This document shows positions 1-8,884 of a stretch of DNA of 64,000 nt, piece after piece. Each line of letters opens with the position of its first letter. Position 1 is the first letter of the stretch. The notes below the pieces were generated by a model. The model was not told the origin of the DNA. It did no database searches and saw only the letters and a list, made by a program, of their open reading frames with translations. The DNA is from JACCZX01 sp963729165 (GTDB taxonomy: Bacteria; Pseudomonadota; Gammaproteobacteria; Burkholderiales; Burkholderiaceae_F), in contig CAVSMM010000009.1 in the NCBI GenBank assembly GCA_963729165.1, forward strand, positions 91,128-155,127, in the 5' to 3' direction. The position numbers were made by a program, and so were the translations under genes.

Positions 1-59
1 TGCCCGCATGCGACGAGCGAAAGCAGAGAGGCCACCGCGAGTGCGATTCTTGTATGCAT
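1..59 (-). CDS. Lipoprotein, N-terminal part only (runs off window)
   Basis: The reverse strand begins with ATG at 59, preceded by a good GGAG ribosome site (about 62-70). It encodes a short basic start (MHTRIA), a hydrophobic stretch and the lipobox LVAC followed by Gly, i.e. a type II signal peptide. The mature protein lies outside the window, so its function cannot be told. Confidence 0.6.
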   Translation of the reverse strand, partial: MHTRIALAVASLLSLVACG

Positions 60-174
60 GATGTCTCCTTCGTGTTTTTCTGCAGGCAGCAATTTGCCTG
101 CGCAAAGTCATTATCGCCTCTTTCACGATGATGCCGAGCAGCGTGCGTGTCAGCTTGCGCCAACGCTCTGATCG

Positions 175-514
175 CTAGCGCACCAACTGCAACAAGACGA
201 TCGCCACGCACCCGCAGGTCACACCCGCCAGCAGGTTGCGCCGCATAACAACGAAGTACATCACCAAGGCAAAGGTCGTCGCGCCCAGTCGCTCGACCAA
301 GCTCGTGGTTGCCAGCACGCCGACAGGTTCGATCAGCATGCGCGCCACCAGCCCCGCGATCATCGCGAGCGCTACGCACCCCATCCAACTGAATATCTCA
401 CCATCGGGGTCGAGCCGACCCGCCACTGCAACGCCGAGCGCGCGCCAAAGATAAGTGCCTGCAGCGCAGGCGACGGATGAGGATCCACAGCTCAGCCGCG
501 CCGACGTTACTCAC
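175..514 (-). pseudogene. azlD: AzlD-type small subunit of branched-chain amino acid exporter (frameshifted)
   Basis: AzlD is a roughly 100-residue membrane protein that works with AzlC to export branched-chain amino acids or analogues. The 83-residue open frame ending at 175 has three hydrophobic segments and typical AzlD spacing (VARMLIEPVG, then YFVVMRRN). The frame opens upstream without its natural N-terminus. Continuing upstream, a second frame starting at GTG 514 reads MSNVGAAELWILI, and the two join by a one-base shift near 455-470 into a normal-length AzlD (the join region reads AAGTYLWRALGVAVAGRL). It lies 35 bases after azlC on the same strand, the usual azlCD order. I infer an assembly indel rather than a dead gene, because both parts are well conserved. 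Confidence 0.6.
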
Positions 515-549
515 CTGAGGTACTCACGCTGGACTTACGCATGCGGACC

Positions 550-1267
550 TTACTCACGCTCACGCCTCCAGCGATGCAAAGCGTAGGCGGCACTGCCGCC
601 CACCAGCCCAGCGGCCAGCAGGCTCCATTGCGGGGCGAGCGTATAGGCAACCGGTCCCGTGATAGCACCCGCAGCAAGTGCGAGGCGTCCCAGCGCAGCC
701 TTCGTTTCGCCGGTGAGGATCAGCAGAAAGTAGATCGGATTCATGAAACACCAAGCCAAGCTTGACGAGCTCGCTCATCTGGCCGGCGAGAAAGTATCCG
801 GCTGCGCTTGCGACCGCGCATGCGATCCAACAGAACAGCGCGAAGCCTACGAAGTAGGGCAATCGCTGTTCAGCCGGAAGTTGCGGAACACGGTTAACCG
901 CTGCCACCCAGCCCGTCATCGCGAGAAGGTGCGCCGATGCGTACATCTGCCAGCTGGCGTAGCGCGGGTGCCGCATCATCGCTGACAGCACCGTCGTCAT
1001 CGGCAGAAAGCGCGAAGCGGAGAGGCTAACTGCAAGAACGATCAGCACCAGCTGCGCGTTCACCGCATGCATCTCCAGCATGATCAGCTGGCCGGGAAGC
1101 GCCCAGATGATCAGCGTCGACGCCACGATCAACAGAGGTGGAAAGTCAAACCCTGAAGCCAGTGCGCCATAGCCCACATAGCCCGCGGCGAGTACGACGA
1201 CCGGAGCGCCCGCCGCATCGCGCGCACCTGCCGCAAACGCCGCGCGTGGAGTCGCGTAATCAGTCAT
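550..1267 (-). pseudogene. azlC: AzlC family exporter large subunit (frameshifted near the C-terminus)
   Basis: The start at ATG 1267 (MTDYATPRAAF) overlaps the stop of the upstream dehydrogenase by 8 bases. The protein shows the AzlC pattern: an N-terminal soluble patch, then GYVGYGALASGFDFPP and five to six hydrophobic helices, including the segment after LPGQLIMLEMH. Near 745-775 the reading frame shifts by one base. The true C-terminus, AWCFMNPIYFLLILTGETKA onward, continues in another frame to the stop at 550. The family partner azlD follows. The role is probably export of branched-chain amino acids or related toxic analogues; the substrate is not visible from sequence. Confidence 0.65.
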
Positions 1268-2123
1268 CGGTTCGTCTATGTTCTTTCGCCGCGAGGAATT
1301 CATCGATGGCGCCCACCTCACGCCGCTCACCTTTCCAATCCTTTGCGAGCTGCAGATACAGATCTGCGATGCCTTCGAAGATCTGTGCGGTCGATGAGTC
1401 TTCACCTGCGAACGCCGCCACTTCGCGCATCTCGAATTCCCAGCGATGCGCCTTCGGGTACATGTCCGGCAATGTGCGGCCGATGTGTGCAAGCAGCTGC
1501 GGTTGACTGTATGCAAGCTCTTCGCGCAATCCGTTTGCTGCGCCGGCGCGCGTGGCGGCGAGTGCCATCGCGGCCGCGAGCGCTGTCAGTCCCTTGTTGA
1601 GTCCTGCGTACGCCATCTTCAGAGCAGACGCTGCGCCGACGGCTCCGCCGGTCGATTGAGCGCGCAGTCCGAGTGCAATCAAGGTTGTCACGTCGGATGG
1701 AATCTCTCCTGCCAGATGAAGGGTGGGACCCGTTTGATCCATGCGGCCCGGCGCGCCGATGATCGAGCCGTCGACGAAGCGCGCACCGCTGGCCGCCACC
1801 ACCTTTTCGATCGCAGCCACTGTCTCGACACTGACTGCATTGCAGTCGACGACCACGGCCTTTTTCGAGCTGCGCTGCAGAGGCGCCTGGAAGCGCTGCA
1901 CGATGGCCATCGCATCTTTGGGCGGGACGATTGAAAGAATGAAATCCGCCGCTGCGATGGCATCGTCGTCCGCATCGATTAATCCGGCACGTGTCGCGCG
2001 CTCAATCGTGGCTGCGCTGCGGTGGGCAAGTGAAGTCAGCACGCGGGCGCCATGACGGCGCAGACGTTCGCCGATCGAACATCCCATTTCTCCGGCCGCG
2101 ATCACGGCCACTGTGGTGGTCAA
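1260..2123 (-). CDS. NAD(P)-dependent oxidoreductase, 6-phosphogluconate dehydrogenase-like with DUF1932
   Basis: 287 residues. The N-terminus has a Rossmann dinucleotide site (VAVIAAGEMGCSIGERL, a GxGxxG-like variant beginning A-A-G-E-M-G) typical of beta-hydroxyacid dehydrogenases. The middle has the VDCNAVS and GSIIGAPGR stretches seen in this superfamily. The C-terminal helical half, with ALKMAYAGLNKG, matches the DUF1932 type, which carries the conserved catalytic-type Lys. The substrate is probably a hydroxyacid but is not known. It is the first gene of the operon that continues into azlC (8-base overlap), which could mean the exporter handles a product of amino or hydroxy acid metabolism (inference). 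Confidence 0.8.
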   Translation of the reverse strand: MTTTVAVIAAGEMGCSIGERLRRHGARVLTSLAHRSAATIERATRAGLIDADDDAIAAADFILSIVPPKDAMAIVQRFQAPLQRSSKKAVVVDCNAVSVETVAAIEKVVAASGARFVDGSIIGAPGRMDQTGPTLHLAGEIPSDVTTLIALGLRAQSTGGAVGAASALKMAYAGLNKGLTALAAAMALAATRAGAANGLREELAYSQPQLLAHIGRTLPDMYPKAHRWEFEMREVAAFAGEDSSTAQIFEGIADLYLQLAKDWKGERREVGAIDEFLAAKEHRRTDD

Positions 2124-2150
2124 TGCAGTCCTCCGTTCTTGTTCAGCAAT

Positions 2151-3155
2151 CTATGGCAACTCGAACCGATAAGCGTCCAACCCCGTGCCCTTGCCATCGA
2201 GCAGCGCGGAAGGTTTGTTCTTCAGATGTCGATCGAGGAACTCGATTCCGTAGCGATCGATCAGATAAGCGTTGGGTTTTGCTTTCAGGCACGCCACCAC
2301 ATTCGGTTGGCCGCTGCACAAAAGGTTGATCCACTCGAGATGCGTGCCGCCCTTGAGCTTGACGAAATACTTCGGCGGCGCTGTCACTGCATAAGCGCCT
2401 TGCGCTCCTTCGAGACTGGTCGTGATGCCCCAGTCGAACTGCGCGCCCTGGTACATCACCGGCACGCCGAGCCGCGCGAGCGTTCCCCGCGTGATGAAGG
2501 GCAACACGTACGGCGAAAGTGCGAGCACAGCTTTGACGTCCGCGTGCTTCCACGAGGGCCATCCGCCGGCCATGCCGAGCGCCGCATAGCCTCCGAGCGA
2601 ATGGCCGATGAGGCCGATTTGTTGCACATCAGCGGCGGAGCCGAGCCGCGGATCGTTCGCGATCAGATCGATGACCGCGCGCAAATCGAGCAGGCGATCT
2701 CGCTGAGTGCGCTCGCTCCAGCGGTCGGGCTCGAGAAACGATTGATCGGTGCGCATGTTGGCGAAGTTGTGCTCGTCGCTGCCGATGGCGCATACACCAT
2801 CTTTGTGATCAGGCGCTGCAACCACGTAGCCGTGACGTGCCAGCTCTTCAGTCAAGAACAGTGTCTGCAACGCACACCCGCCAAGCCCATGCGAAAAAAG
2901 CACGAGCGGCACGCGCGGACATTCGGCAGGCCGTCCATCCTTCGCAACGCTGCCCATGAAGCCACCGGTAGAACGCGAATACGCCATCGGCTGCTCGCTC
3001 GCCGCCGCCGGATACCAGACCGCGACCTTGCGGCCGTTTTGCATTTCGAGCACTCGATAGCCGGCGGACTGTCGCGCAGTGCAGTCGTCGGCGGCGAGCG
3101 CACCCGAACTCAACATCGCGCATAGCAGGGCTGCGATGCGTATTAGATTCGACAT
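2151..3155 (-). CDS. Secreted alpha/beta hydrolase of the PAF-acetylhydrolase/dienelactone type
   Basis: Start chosen at 3155 (MSNLIRIAALLCAMLSSGALA), which gives a clean signal peptide; an in-frame ATG lies 8 codons upstream. The mature protein has the oxyanion region PLVLFSHGLGGCALQT, the nucleophile elbow GLIGHSLGGYAALG (G-H-S-L-G), and a late His in KGGTHLEW as catalytic His. The PAF-AH/BD-FAE-like family cleaves esters or short lipids; the actual substrate is unknown. It is expected in the periplasm. It lies divergent from the GFA gene (start 3182), with only 26 bases between, so promoters must overlap the start regions. Confidence 0.75.
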   Translation of the reverse strand: MSNLIRIAALLCAMLSSGALAADDCTARQSAGYRVLEMQNGRKVAVWYPAAASEQPMAYSRSTGGFMGSVAKDGRPAECPRVPLVLFSHGLGGCALQTLFLTEELARHGYVVAAPDHKDGVCAIGSDEHNFANMRTDQSFLEPDRWSERTQRDRLLDLRAVIDLIANDPRLGSAADVQQIGLIGHSLGGYAALGMAGGWPSWKHADVKAVLALSPYVLPFITRGTLARLGVPVMYQGAQFDWGITTSLEGAQGAYAVTAPPKYFVKLKGGTHLEWINLLCSGQPNVVACLKAKPNAYLIDRYGIEFLDRHLKNKPSALLDGKGTGLDAYRFELP

Positions 3156-3181
3156 TTCAGTTCTCAAACCATCAGGCATTT

Positions 3182-3583
3182 ATGAAGATACAGGGCGCGT
3201 GCCACTGCGGCGACATATCGTACGAGGCGGTCATCGATCCAGCGCGAGTGTCGATATGTCATTGCGCCGATTGCCAGGCGTTGACCGGCTCTGCGTATCG
3301 AGTCACGGTGCCCACGCTGATCAAGGACTTCAAGTTGCGGAGCGGCTCGCCGAAGATCTATATAAAGATCGGCGACAGCGGAGCCAGGCGCGCGCAGGCA
3401 TTTTGTGACCGCTGCGGCTCTCCGCTCTATGCACATCCCGTCGACAACCCGACGACGTATGGGCTCAGAGTCGGCTGCATCGCTCAAAGGCGCGAGCTGG
3501 TTCCGACGCTGCAGATCTGGTGCGACTCGGCGTTGAGTTGGACCGGGAATATCGAGCAGATTCCGAAGCGGCCAGGCGAATAG
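3182..3583 (+). CDS. GFA/CENP-V family zinc protein
   Basis: 133 residues with the complete Cys pattern of the glutathione-dependent formaldehyde-activating (GFA) fold: GACHCGDISY near the start, ICHCADCQALTGS, then FCDRCGSPLY. These cysteines bind two zinc ions. Most members are annotated as GFA-type enzymes but few have a proven reaction. The N-terminal Met overlaps the intergenic region shared with the divergent hydrolase. A second GFA-family gene lies at 31379. No partner enzyme of formaldehyde metabolism is nearby. Confidence 0.85.
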   Translation: MKIQGACHCGDISYEAVIDPARVSICHCADCQALTGSAYRVTVPTLIKDFKLRSGSPKIYIKIGDSGARRAQAFCDRCGSPLYAHPVDNPTTYGLRVGCIAQRRELVPTLQIWCDSALSWTGNIEQIPKRPGE

Positions 3584-3675
3584 AGCCAATAACGCCGCAC
3601 GCAGCGCGTCCACCGGAACAATAGGCTAGGCCCCGCGGTCAGACCTCATTCGAATAAGTCATTGGGAGGGACGCA

Positions 3676-4479
3676 ATGACGAGAACGACGATCGCTTGGA
3701 TAGCCGGAGCTATCGCATTTACCGTGGCTCTTATCTTCGCTGCACGGTGGTACACGACAGGCGCTCCCGCTGTCTCCCCTCCGCCCGTAGCGCAGGCGCC
3801 CGAGCCTGCGGCTCTACCTTCATCCTCGCCGAAGATCGAGCATCCGATCGAGCGCGCCGACGCTGAGCCGGGTCCTGCACCGCAGGCCTCGCTCGAGACC
3901 AGCGATCCGGCGATGCGCGACGCATTGGCCAGTCTGTTCAAGGGCAATAAGCTGCCTGAATTCGTGCAGCCGATGAATTTGATTCGCAACATCGTCGCGA
4001 CGATCGATAACCTGCCGCGCAGCAAAGCTTCGCCGCGCTTGTGGCCGGTGCAGCCGACTTCGGGCGCCTTGACGACAACGAATGCCGGCGACAACCTGGT
4101 CATCGCTCCCGATAATTCGGTGCGCTATGCGCCCGTCATCGCACTGGTGCACGCAGTCGATACCAAACAGCTGGTCGCGATCTATGTTCGCTTCTATCCG
4201 CTGTTCCAGCAGGCGTATCGCGAGCTCGGATATCCAGAGGGCTACTTCAACGATCGCCTGGTTGCGGTAATCGACCATCTGATTGCGACGCCGGACGTCA
4301 GGCCGCCGATCGCATTGGTACAGCCGAAGGTTCTTTATCAATACGCTGACCCGGAGCTGGAGGCGCTGTCCGCCGGGCAGAAGGCGATGATTCGTGTTGG
4401 AGCCGACAACGCCGCGGTGTTGAAAGCAAAGCTGCGCGAGATACGTTTCAGAGTGGCCGGGCCGATCGTCACGCGCTAG
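3676..4479 (+). CDS. DUF3014 domain protein, inner-membrane anchored
   Basis: 267 residues. One N-terminal transmembrane helix (residues about 5-22, IAWIAGAIAFTVALIFAA) is followed by a Pro/Ala-rich linker to about residue 65. A conserved C-terminal domain follows with LASLFKGNKLPEFV, RNIVATIDNLP and YRELGYPEGYFNDRL, which are hallmarks of DUF3014. The function of the family is unknown; topology puts the domain in the periplasm. It appears to stand alone, with an RBS GGGAGG before ATG 3676. Confidence 0.8.
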   Translation: MTRTTIAWIAGAIAFTVALIFAARWYTTGAPAVSPPPVAQAPEPAALPSSSPKIEHPIERADAEPGPAPQASLETSDPAMRDALASLFKGNKLPEFVQPMNLIRNIVATIDNLPRSKASPRLWPVQPTSGALTTTNAGDNLVIAPDNSVRYAPVIALVHAVDTKQLVAIYVRFYPLFQQAYRELGYPEGYFNDRLVAVIDHLIATPDVRPPIALVQPKVLYQYADPELEALSAGQKAMIRVGADNAAVLKAKLREIRFRVAGPIVTR

Positions 4480-4498
4480 CTTCTCAGCCTGTATTTAT

Positions 4499-5413
4499 CT
4501 AGCGACCTCGCTTCGCTCTCAGCCGGCGCTGCACCGATTCGCTTTTAAGCTCGCGCAACGCATGTTGCCCTACCCAACGCGGCGCGGCGTCGGTGCACGC
4601 GGCCAATCGCTGCGCCGTTTCAATCGCAGCCACATTCAGCGCAGCGTTCCGCTTGCCGACCGCGCGCAACGCCATGTTGACCGCCTTGCTGACGAAATGC
4701 CGATCATCGGTCGCGCCGCGCTCGATCAGCTTCAGCGCTCGCAGAAACGGTGGGTCATCAGACACCCGATCGTGCGTCGTCAGTGACCACAGCAGCGCGA
4801 ACGCCGCGCGCTTGACCCACTCATCGCGCTGGTCTGCCCATTGCGTCACCTTGTTCCACGCTTGCGGCACGCGATCGAACAGCGCGAAACACGCGGTATC
4901 GACGATCGCCCAATTATCGAAGTCGCGACACCAGCGATCCATCTGCGCCGACGTGACGCGCTCCGGCTCGTCAATGAACGTGGCGAGCATCCGCGCTTCG
5001 TACCGATCGGTGTCCCACAGCGCCAGCGCGAGCGCGTGATTGTGGCCTAGAGCCTTGGCCTTCTGCCGCAGGGCGCCGACCGATATGCCATACGCCTTGT
5101 CCGAAGGGATCGCGTAACGCGCCATCCCATCGCGAGCACGCTTGCTGGCATTAGCCTCGAACCACTTGATCACATCAGCAAGCTGCGCGGCCACCGGGCG
5201 TGCGCTGGATGCCGACGCAGACTTGCGCGCACGCGCCGCCGGCTTCGTCCCCGCGATTTTCTTTTTCGCTTTCGGTTTTGTTTTTCCCGCAGCGGACGTC
5301 TTCGATTTCACTGGTGCGCGCTTCAACGTGAGGTCCCATAAGTGCCTCGAACCGCGCGCCATCGTACCTAGCCAACGCAGCCGCGGACCGCACGGCTGCG
5401 TTGTGGACATCAA
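4499..5413 (-). CDS. DNA alkylation repair protein, AlkD-like HEAT-repeat glycosylase
   Basis: The C-terminal ~220 residues form the ALK-repeat fold: ADVIKWFEANASKRARDGMA, then YGISVGALRQKAKALG, and RDFDNWAIVDTACF with the conserved W-x-x-x-D block. This domain recognises and excises alkylated bases such as 3-methyladenine. It is preceded by a Lys/Ala-rich, probably disordered tail (KTKPKAKKKIAGTKPAARAR). The start is uncertain: 5413, or the internal ATG at 5362 (MARGSRHLW), both fit; the first 17 residues do not look conserved. It is convergent with the DUF3014 gene. Confidence 0.75.
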   Translation of the reverse strand: MMSTTQPCGPRLRWLGTMARGSRHLWDLTLKRAPVKSKTSAAGKTKPKAKKKIAGTKPAARARKSASASSARPVAAQLADVIKWFEANASKRARDGMARYAIPSDKAYGISVGALRQKAKALGHNHALALALWDTDRYEARMLATFIDEPERVTSAQMDRWCRDFDNWAIVDTACFALFDRVPQAWNKVTQWADQRDEWVKRAAFALLWSLTTHDRVSDDPPFLRALKLIERGATDDRHFVSKAVNMALRAVGKRNAALNVAAIETAQRLAACTDAAPRWVGQHALRELKSESVQRRLRAKRGR

Positions 5414-5564
5414 ATCAGGGCATGCTCAAGGTACTCCACCAGCGGTCGATGGCTTCGCCGAGCAGCGATGCGAGCAGGGTGCGATGCGGTGGATCGAAAC
5501 GCCCGCTGCGAACCAGCCCAGCGCGCGATCTGAAGTCGCCGGCGCCGGGGCTTAAGCCGGTTCG

Positions 5565-6029
5565 CTAAGTCGTTGACGTCGCTGGCGCGTCCTGCGTCAT
5601 CAGTTCCGTATAGCGACGCTGCATCTCTTCGGGCGTGAGCTGCTCGATCTCGTGTCCGATGTTCCACTCGTGGCCGAACGGATCACGGATCGTGCCGCTG
5701 CGCTCGCCGTAGAACTGGTCCGACGGCTCTCGAACCATTGTCGCGCCCGCGCTGATCGCGCGTTCGATCATCGCGTCGCAGTCGTCGACGTGCAGGTGCA
5801 GCGTGATCGAAGTGCCGCCGATGGTTTCGGGGCCGACGCATCCGTATTCAGGATATTCATCCGAGAACATGATGATGTGGCCGCCGAAGTCGAGCTCGAC
5901 ATGGCCGATTCGCCCGCTGGGCTCGGTGAGCCGGAATTTTTCCTTGGCGCCGAACGCCTGCCGGTAGAACTCGATTGCTTTGGCTGCATTTCTGACGCGG
6001 ACCTGCGCGAAAACTTCCTTGACCACCAT
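5565..6029 (-). CDS. VOC family protein (glyoxalase/bleomycin-resistance fold, PhnB-like)
   Basis: 154 residues. The N-terminal half reads FAQVRVRNAAKAIEFYRQAF and HVELDFGGHIIMFSDE. The second beta-alpha-beta repeat reads LHLHVDDCDAMIERAISAGA, ending with DPFGHEWNIGHEIE; the metal ligands of VOC enzymes (His/Glu) can be placed at these sites. The substrate is unknown. It lies directly downstream of an AraC regulator on the same strand (75-base gap) and may be co-transcribed. Confidence 0.8.
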   Translation of the reverse strand: MVVKEVFAQVRVRNAAKAIEFYRQAFGAKEKFRLTEPSGRIGHVELDFGGHIIMFSDEYPEYGCVGPETIGGTSITLHLHVDDCDAMIERAISAGATMVREPSDQFYGERSGTIRDPFGHEWNIGHEIEQLTPEEMQRRYTELMTQDAPATSTT

Positions 6030-6104
6030 GTGTCACCCCTTGCGTGCGTTGCGAAGGCTGCACGATGCCGCCATCACATCGCTACGTCTTGAACAAAATT
6101 GACC

Positions 6105-6932
6105 TCAATGCGCCGTGATCGCGACATGATGCTTCGCGGCCGGCTTGATGCGCCGATATGTGCCTGGCGTTACGCCGGTGAACTCACGAAACTCGCGGTT
6201 GAAATGCGACTGATCGCTGTAGCCGGATGACGCCGCGAGATCCGCCAACGACACCTCACCGTCGGCGGCGATGTAATCGATTGCAGTTTGCAAGCGCACG
6301 ATGCGGCAGTAGACCTTCGGTGCCAGCCCGACCGTTTCGCGAAACAGCGCGATAAATCTGCGGTGGCTATACCCGCTCTCATCGACGACTGCGTTCACAT
6401 TATTGAATATCGCAAAGCGCGCCAGAGCGTGCGCGACGGCCGGATGAACGCCGCGCACCTTGGGCAGTCTCGCAATCAACAACGCTTGCAGAAGATCGAG
6501 CGCCGCATGGGGTGCGCTTGCAAGCGCCAGCCGCTCGCGCGCCTCCTCGGCAGCAGCGCCCCACAGATCATCAAGCCGCGTGTGCCGCTCCGCGAGCTCG
6601 CCCGCAGGAGCGCCCAACAAGAACTCAGCAGCGCCAGGATGGAGTTGCGCACCGACCGAACGCGTCGGCTGCGAGATGTCACGAACGTAGTAACTCGTAC
6701 GGGCGCCGCCGACGATCGCGTGACCTACCGTGCGGCCGTTGGCCCCATCGGTGTCGAACAATCGCAGCGGATGATCCGAAATGCGGAACACAAGACTCAT
6801 CGTTCCGGTCGGCAGCACGTGCTCGCGCGCAGCGAGCCCGGGAACAGCGCGCGCACTTTCGTCTGCGAACCACAACCGCTTGACGAAAGGCCGCAGCGGC
6901 GGAGGAAGCGATGCAGTGTCACGAACGATCAT
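6105..6932 (-). CDS. AraC family transcriptional regulator
   Basis: 275 residues. The N-terminal ~110 residues (IVRDTASLPPPLRPFVKRLW) are of the DUF6597 sensor type that often precedes AraC domains. The C-terminal double helix-turn-helix includes NAVVDESGYSHRRFIALFRE and ADLAASSGYSDQSHFNREFR, followed by the P-x-x-YRR end motif. It is expected to bind DNA, probably near the following VOC gene. No signal for the effector is visible. Confidence 0.85.
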   Translation of the reverse strand: MIVRDTASLPPPLRPFVKRLWFADESARAVPGLAAREHVLPTGTMSLVFRISDHPLRLFDTDGANGRTVGHAIVGGARTSYYVRDISQPTRSVGAQLHPGAAEFLLGAPAGELAERHTRLDDLWGAAAEEARERLALASAPHAALDLLQALLIARLPKVRGVHPAVAHALARFAIFNNVNAVVDESGYSHRRFIALFRETVGLAPKVYCRIVRLQTAIDYIAADGEVSLADLAASSGYSDQSHFNREFREFTGVTPGTYRRIKPAAKHHVAITAH

Positions 6933-7015
6933 CGTCGAATACTAAGCCGCCCGCAAAGCTAGACGATGGACCGCAGCGCTAGCCGCTAGAAATAGCGCGA
7001 TCTCAAGAAGCGCGC

Positions 7016-7643
7016 TCACGGCGCTTCCGCGACCCCACCTTTGTTACCTCCATGCTCGACGTCGATAGTCGGCATTCGATGCGTTTTGCCGCTCGCAATT
7101 TCGGCCGTCAAGGTGTGCTTCACCATATGAGCGCGCAGACCAGTGTTGTCGCGCGAGACGGCAAACGAGATCTCCCCGTCGATCAACAGTTCAGCGCCGG
7201 CAAGCGGAGCGCAGCGCTCCAGCTTCCAATGCACGGTGAACATTGCAGGAACGGATTCGCCATCGACCAGCGGTTGGCCGTTGATGTTGACGTCGCCGCG
7301 CCCATCACAGATCCAATCGATCGCCTGCCGGCTCCAGCGCGGGGGTTCGGCGTCGTCGATCAGCGGCAAAACCAATGCATTGAATGCAAAGCGTTGAAAG
7401 GTTCGGATGGCGTGATCTGATGGAACGGTCGGATTCCCAGCTGGTCCGCTTTGGGGCAGCGACTTGCGGGCGGCTTACAAGGTCGGCCGGGCCGTCCCAT
7501 GCCACGGTCATCAGGATCAGGCCCACCACGGCCGCCGCGACCCCCGCGCACCGCCGCACCAACAACGGGTTTCCGATAGCAGCGCGTAACGCCGTCTTCG
7601 CGGGGCATGCGCAGGTCGAACTCTTCTCACTCTTTGCAAGCAT
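7016..7643 (-). pseudogene. Hypothetical protein with one N-terminal membrane segment (frameshifted)
   Basis: The start at 7643 (MLAKSEKSS) leads to a hydrophobic segment AGVAAAVVGLILMTVAW. Near 7455-7470 the frame must shift by one base. The second frame then runs through SDHAIRTFQRFAFNALVLP and ends AGGN-type acidic text at 7016, including WICDGRGDVNINGQPLVDG and FTVHWKLERC. Neither part is complete without the other. I do not recognise the family. Topology suggests a membrane-anchored periplasmic domain of about 170 residues. The frameshift may be an assembly error. Confidence 0.45.
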
Positions 7644-7810
7644 GACGCCTCCTTCGTGTTGCCTTTGATGCGTTTACTAGACTCGCGCAACATTGAAGGC
7701 GGGGCCAGCTGAAAAGTGCTTACGGAATACTGACGTTTTCCACTTGATTTTTTTGAATGAATGTTGATGGCGCCGGCTTGGTGATTCTCGCCGGCGCTGG
7801 AGTCCATTGC

Positions 7811-8857
7811 ATGAACATCCTGATCATCGGCGGCACCGAATTCCTTGGCCGCTACCTGACCGAGTCGGCGCTCACGCGTGGCCATGCCGTCACGCTGTTT
7901 AATCGCGGCAAAAGCAACCCTCGGCTTTTTCCCAGCGTCGAGAAGCTGCGTGGCGATCGCAATCACAGTCTCGAAGCGCTGACAGGGAAACGCTGGGACG
8001 CTGTCATCGATACCTGCGGCTATACCTCGCACGCAGTTCGCACGACCGCGGAGTTTTTGCGCGATGCCGTCGAGCGTTACGTCTTCATCTCGAGCTTGTC
8101 GGTCTATGCGAGCTTCGAGTCTGCGCGGCAGAACGAGAGCGCCGCGGTGAATCAGCTTCCTGACGGCAAACAAGAGGATGAAAGCGATCTGTCGACCTAC
8201 GGCGCGCGCAAAGTGTTGGCGGAGCGTGCTGCCGAACAGGCGATGCCTGGTCGTGTGCTTTCAATTCGCGCGGGATTGATCGTTGGCCCGCACGACTACA
8301 TGGCCCGATTTCCGTATTGGCTGTCGCGCATCGCACGCGGCGGTGAAGTGCTCGCCCCGGCGCCGCCCCAGCGCCCTTTGCAACTGATCGATGTTCGCGA
8401 CCTCGCCGAATGGATCGTGCGCATGATCGAACGCAAGCAGGCGGGCGTATTCAACGCCACGGGTCCGGATCACGAGCTGACATTCGAATCGTTACTGACG
8501 ACGTTTCGTTCGGAAACGGGCAGTGATGCGCATATCGCTTGGGTTCAGGAGGAATTCCTGATCGAGCAAGGGGTCAAGCCCTGGAGCGAGCTGCCGTTCT
8601 GGATACCGGGCGTCGAAGGCCACAACTTTTTCACGGTCGACTGCTCGAGAGCGGTCGATGCCGGGCTCACATTCAGACCGCTTTCTCAGACCACGGGCGA
8701 CACGCTCGAGTGGATCCGTGCTTCGGGTGGAGTGCAAGCAGGCAGTGAGCGGCCGTTGATAGCGGCCAGCGGCCAGATCGGTTTGCTGCCGGCACGAGAG
8801 CTCGAGCTGCTCGAGGAGTGGCGGCGGCGCAAAGTCGTTTCGCCAGCGATCGGATGA
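7811..8857 (+). CDS. NAD-dependent epimerase/dehydratase (extended SDR)
   Basis: 348 residues from ATG 7811 (MNILIIGGTEFLGRYL). The nucleotide site G-G-T-E-F-L-G sits at the very N-terminus, then SSLSVY for the substrate Ser, and YGARK for the catalytic Tyr-x-x-x-Lys pair. A longer frame starts 18 codons upstream but its text is not conserved. Extended SDRs of this kind act on nucleotide sugars or related compounds; some relatives are plant CSP41-like proteins. The gene stands alone and the substrate cannot be assigned. Confidence 0.8.
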   Translation: MNILIIGGTEFLGRYLTESALTRGHAVTLFNRGKSNPRLFPSVEKLRGDRNHSLEALTGKRWDAVIDTCGYTSHAVRTTAEFLRDAVERYVFISSLSVYASFESARQNESAAVNQLPDGKQEDESDLSTYGARKVLAERAAEQAMPGRVLSIRAGLIVGPHDYMARFPYWLSRIARGGEVLAPAPPQRPLQLIDVRDLAEWIVRMIERKQAGVFNATGPDHELTFESLLTTFRSETGSDAHIAWVQEEFLIEQGVKPWSELPFWIPGVEGHNFFTVDCSRAVDAGLTFRPLSQTTGDTLEWIRASGGVQAGSERPLIAASGQIGLLPARELELLEEWRRRKVVSPAIG

Positions 8858-8884
8858 ATTTCTTAGCAGGGGTGCGCTGGCCCG

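Noticed and set aside
500..560. Three GTGAGTA repeats between azlC and azlD
   Set aside because: Short and only three units; likely overlap of stop codons and start signals rather than a functional repeat.
2052..3125. Plus-strand 357-residue open frame
   Set aside because: It is the antisense of the alpha/beta hydrolase; the minus strand has signal peptide and GHSLGG motif, the plus strand has no family text.
5414..5564. Possible remnant coding sequence after the AlkD-like gene
   Set aside because: One minus frame (LLASLLGEAIDRWWSTLSM) looks mildly coding but is too short and lacks a start.
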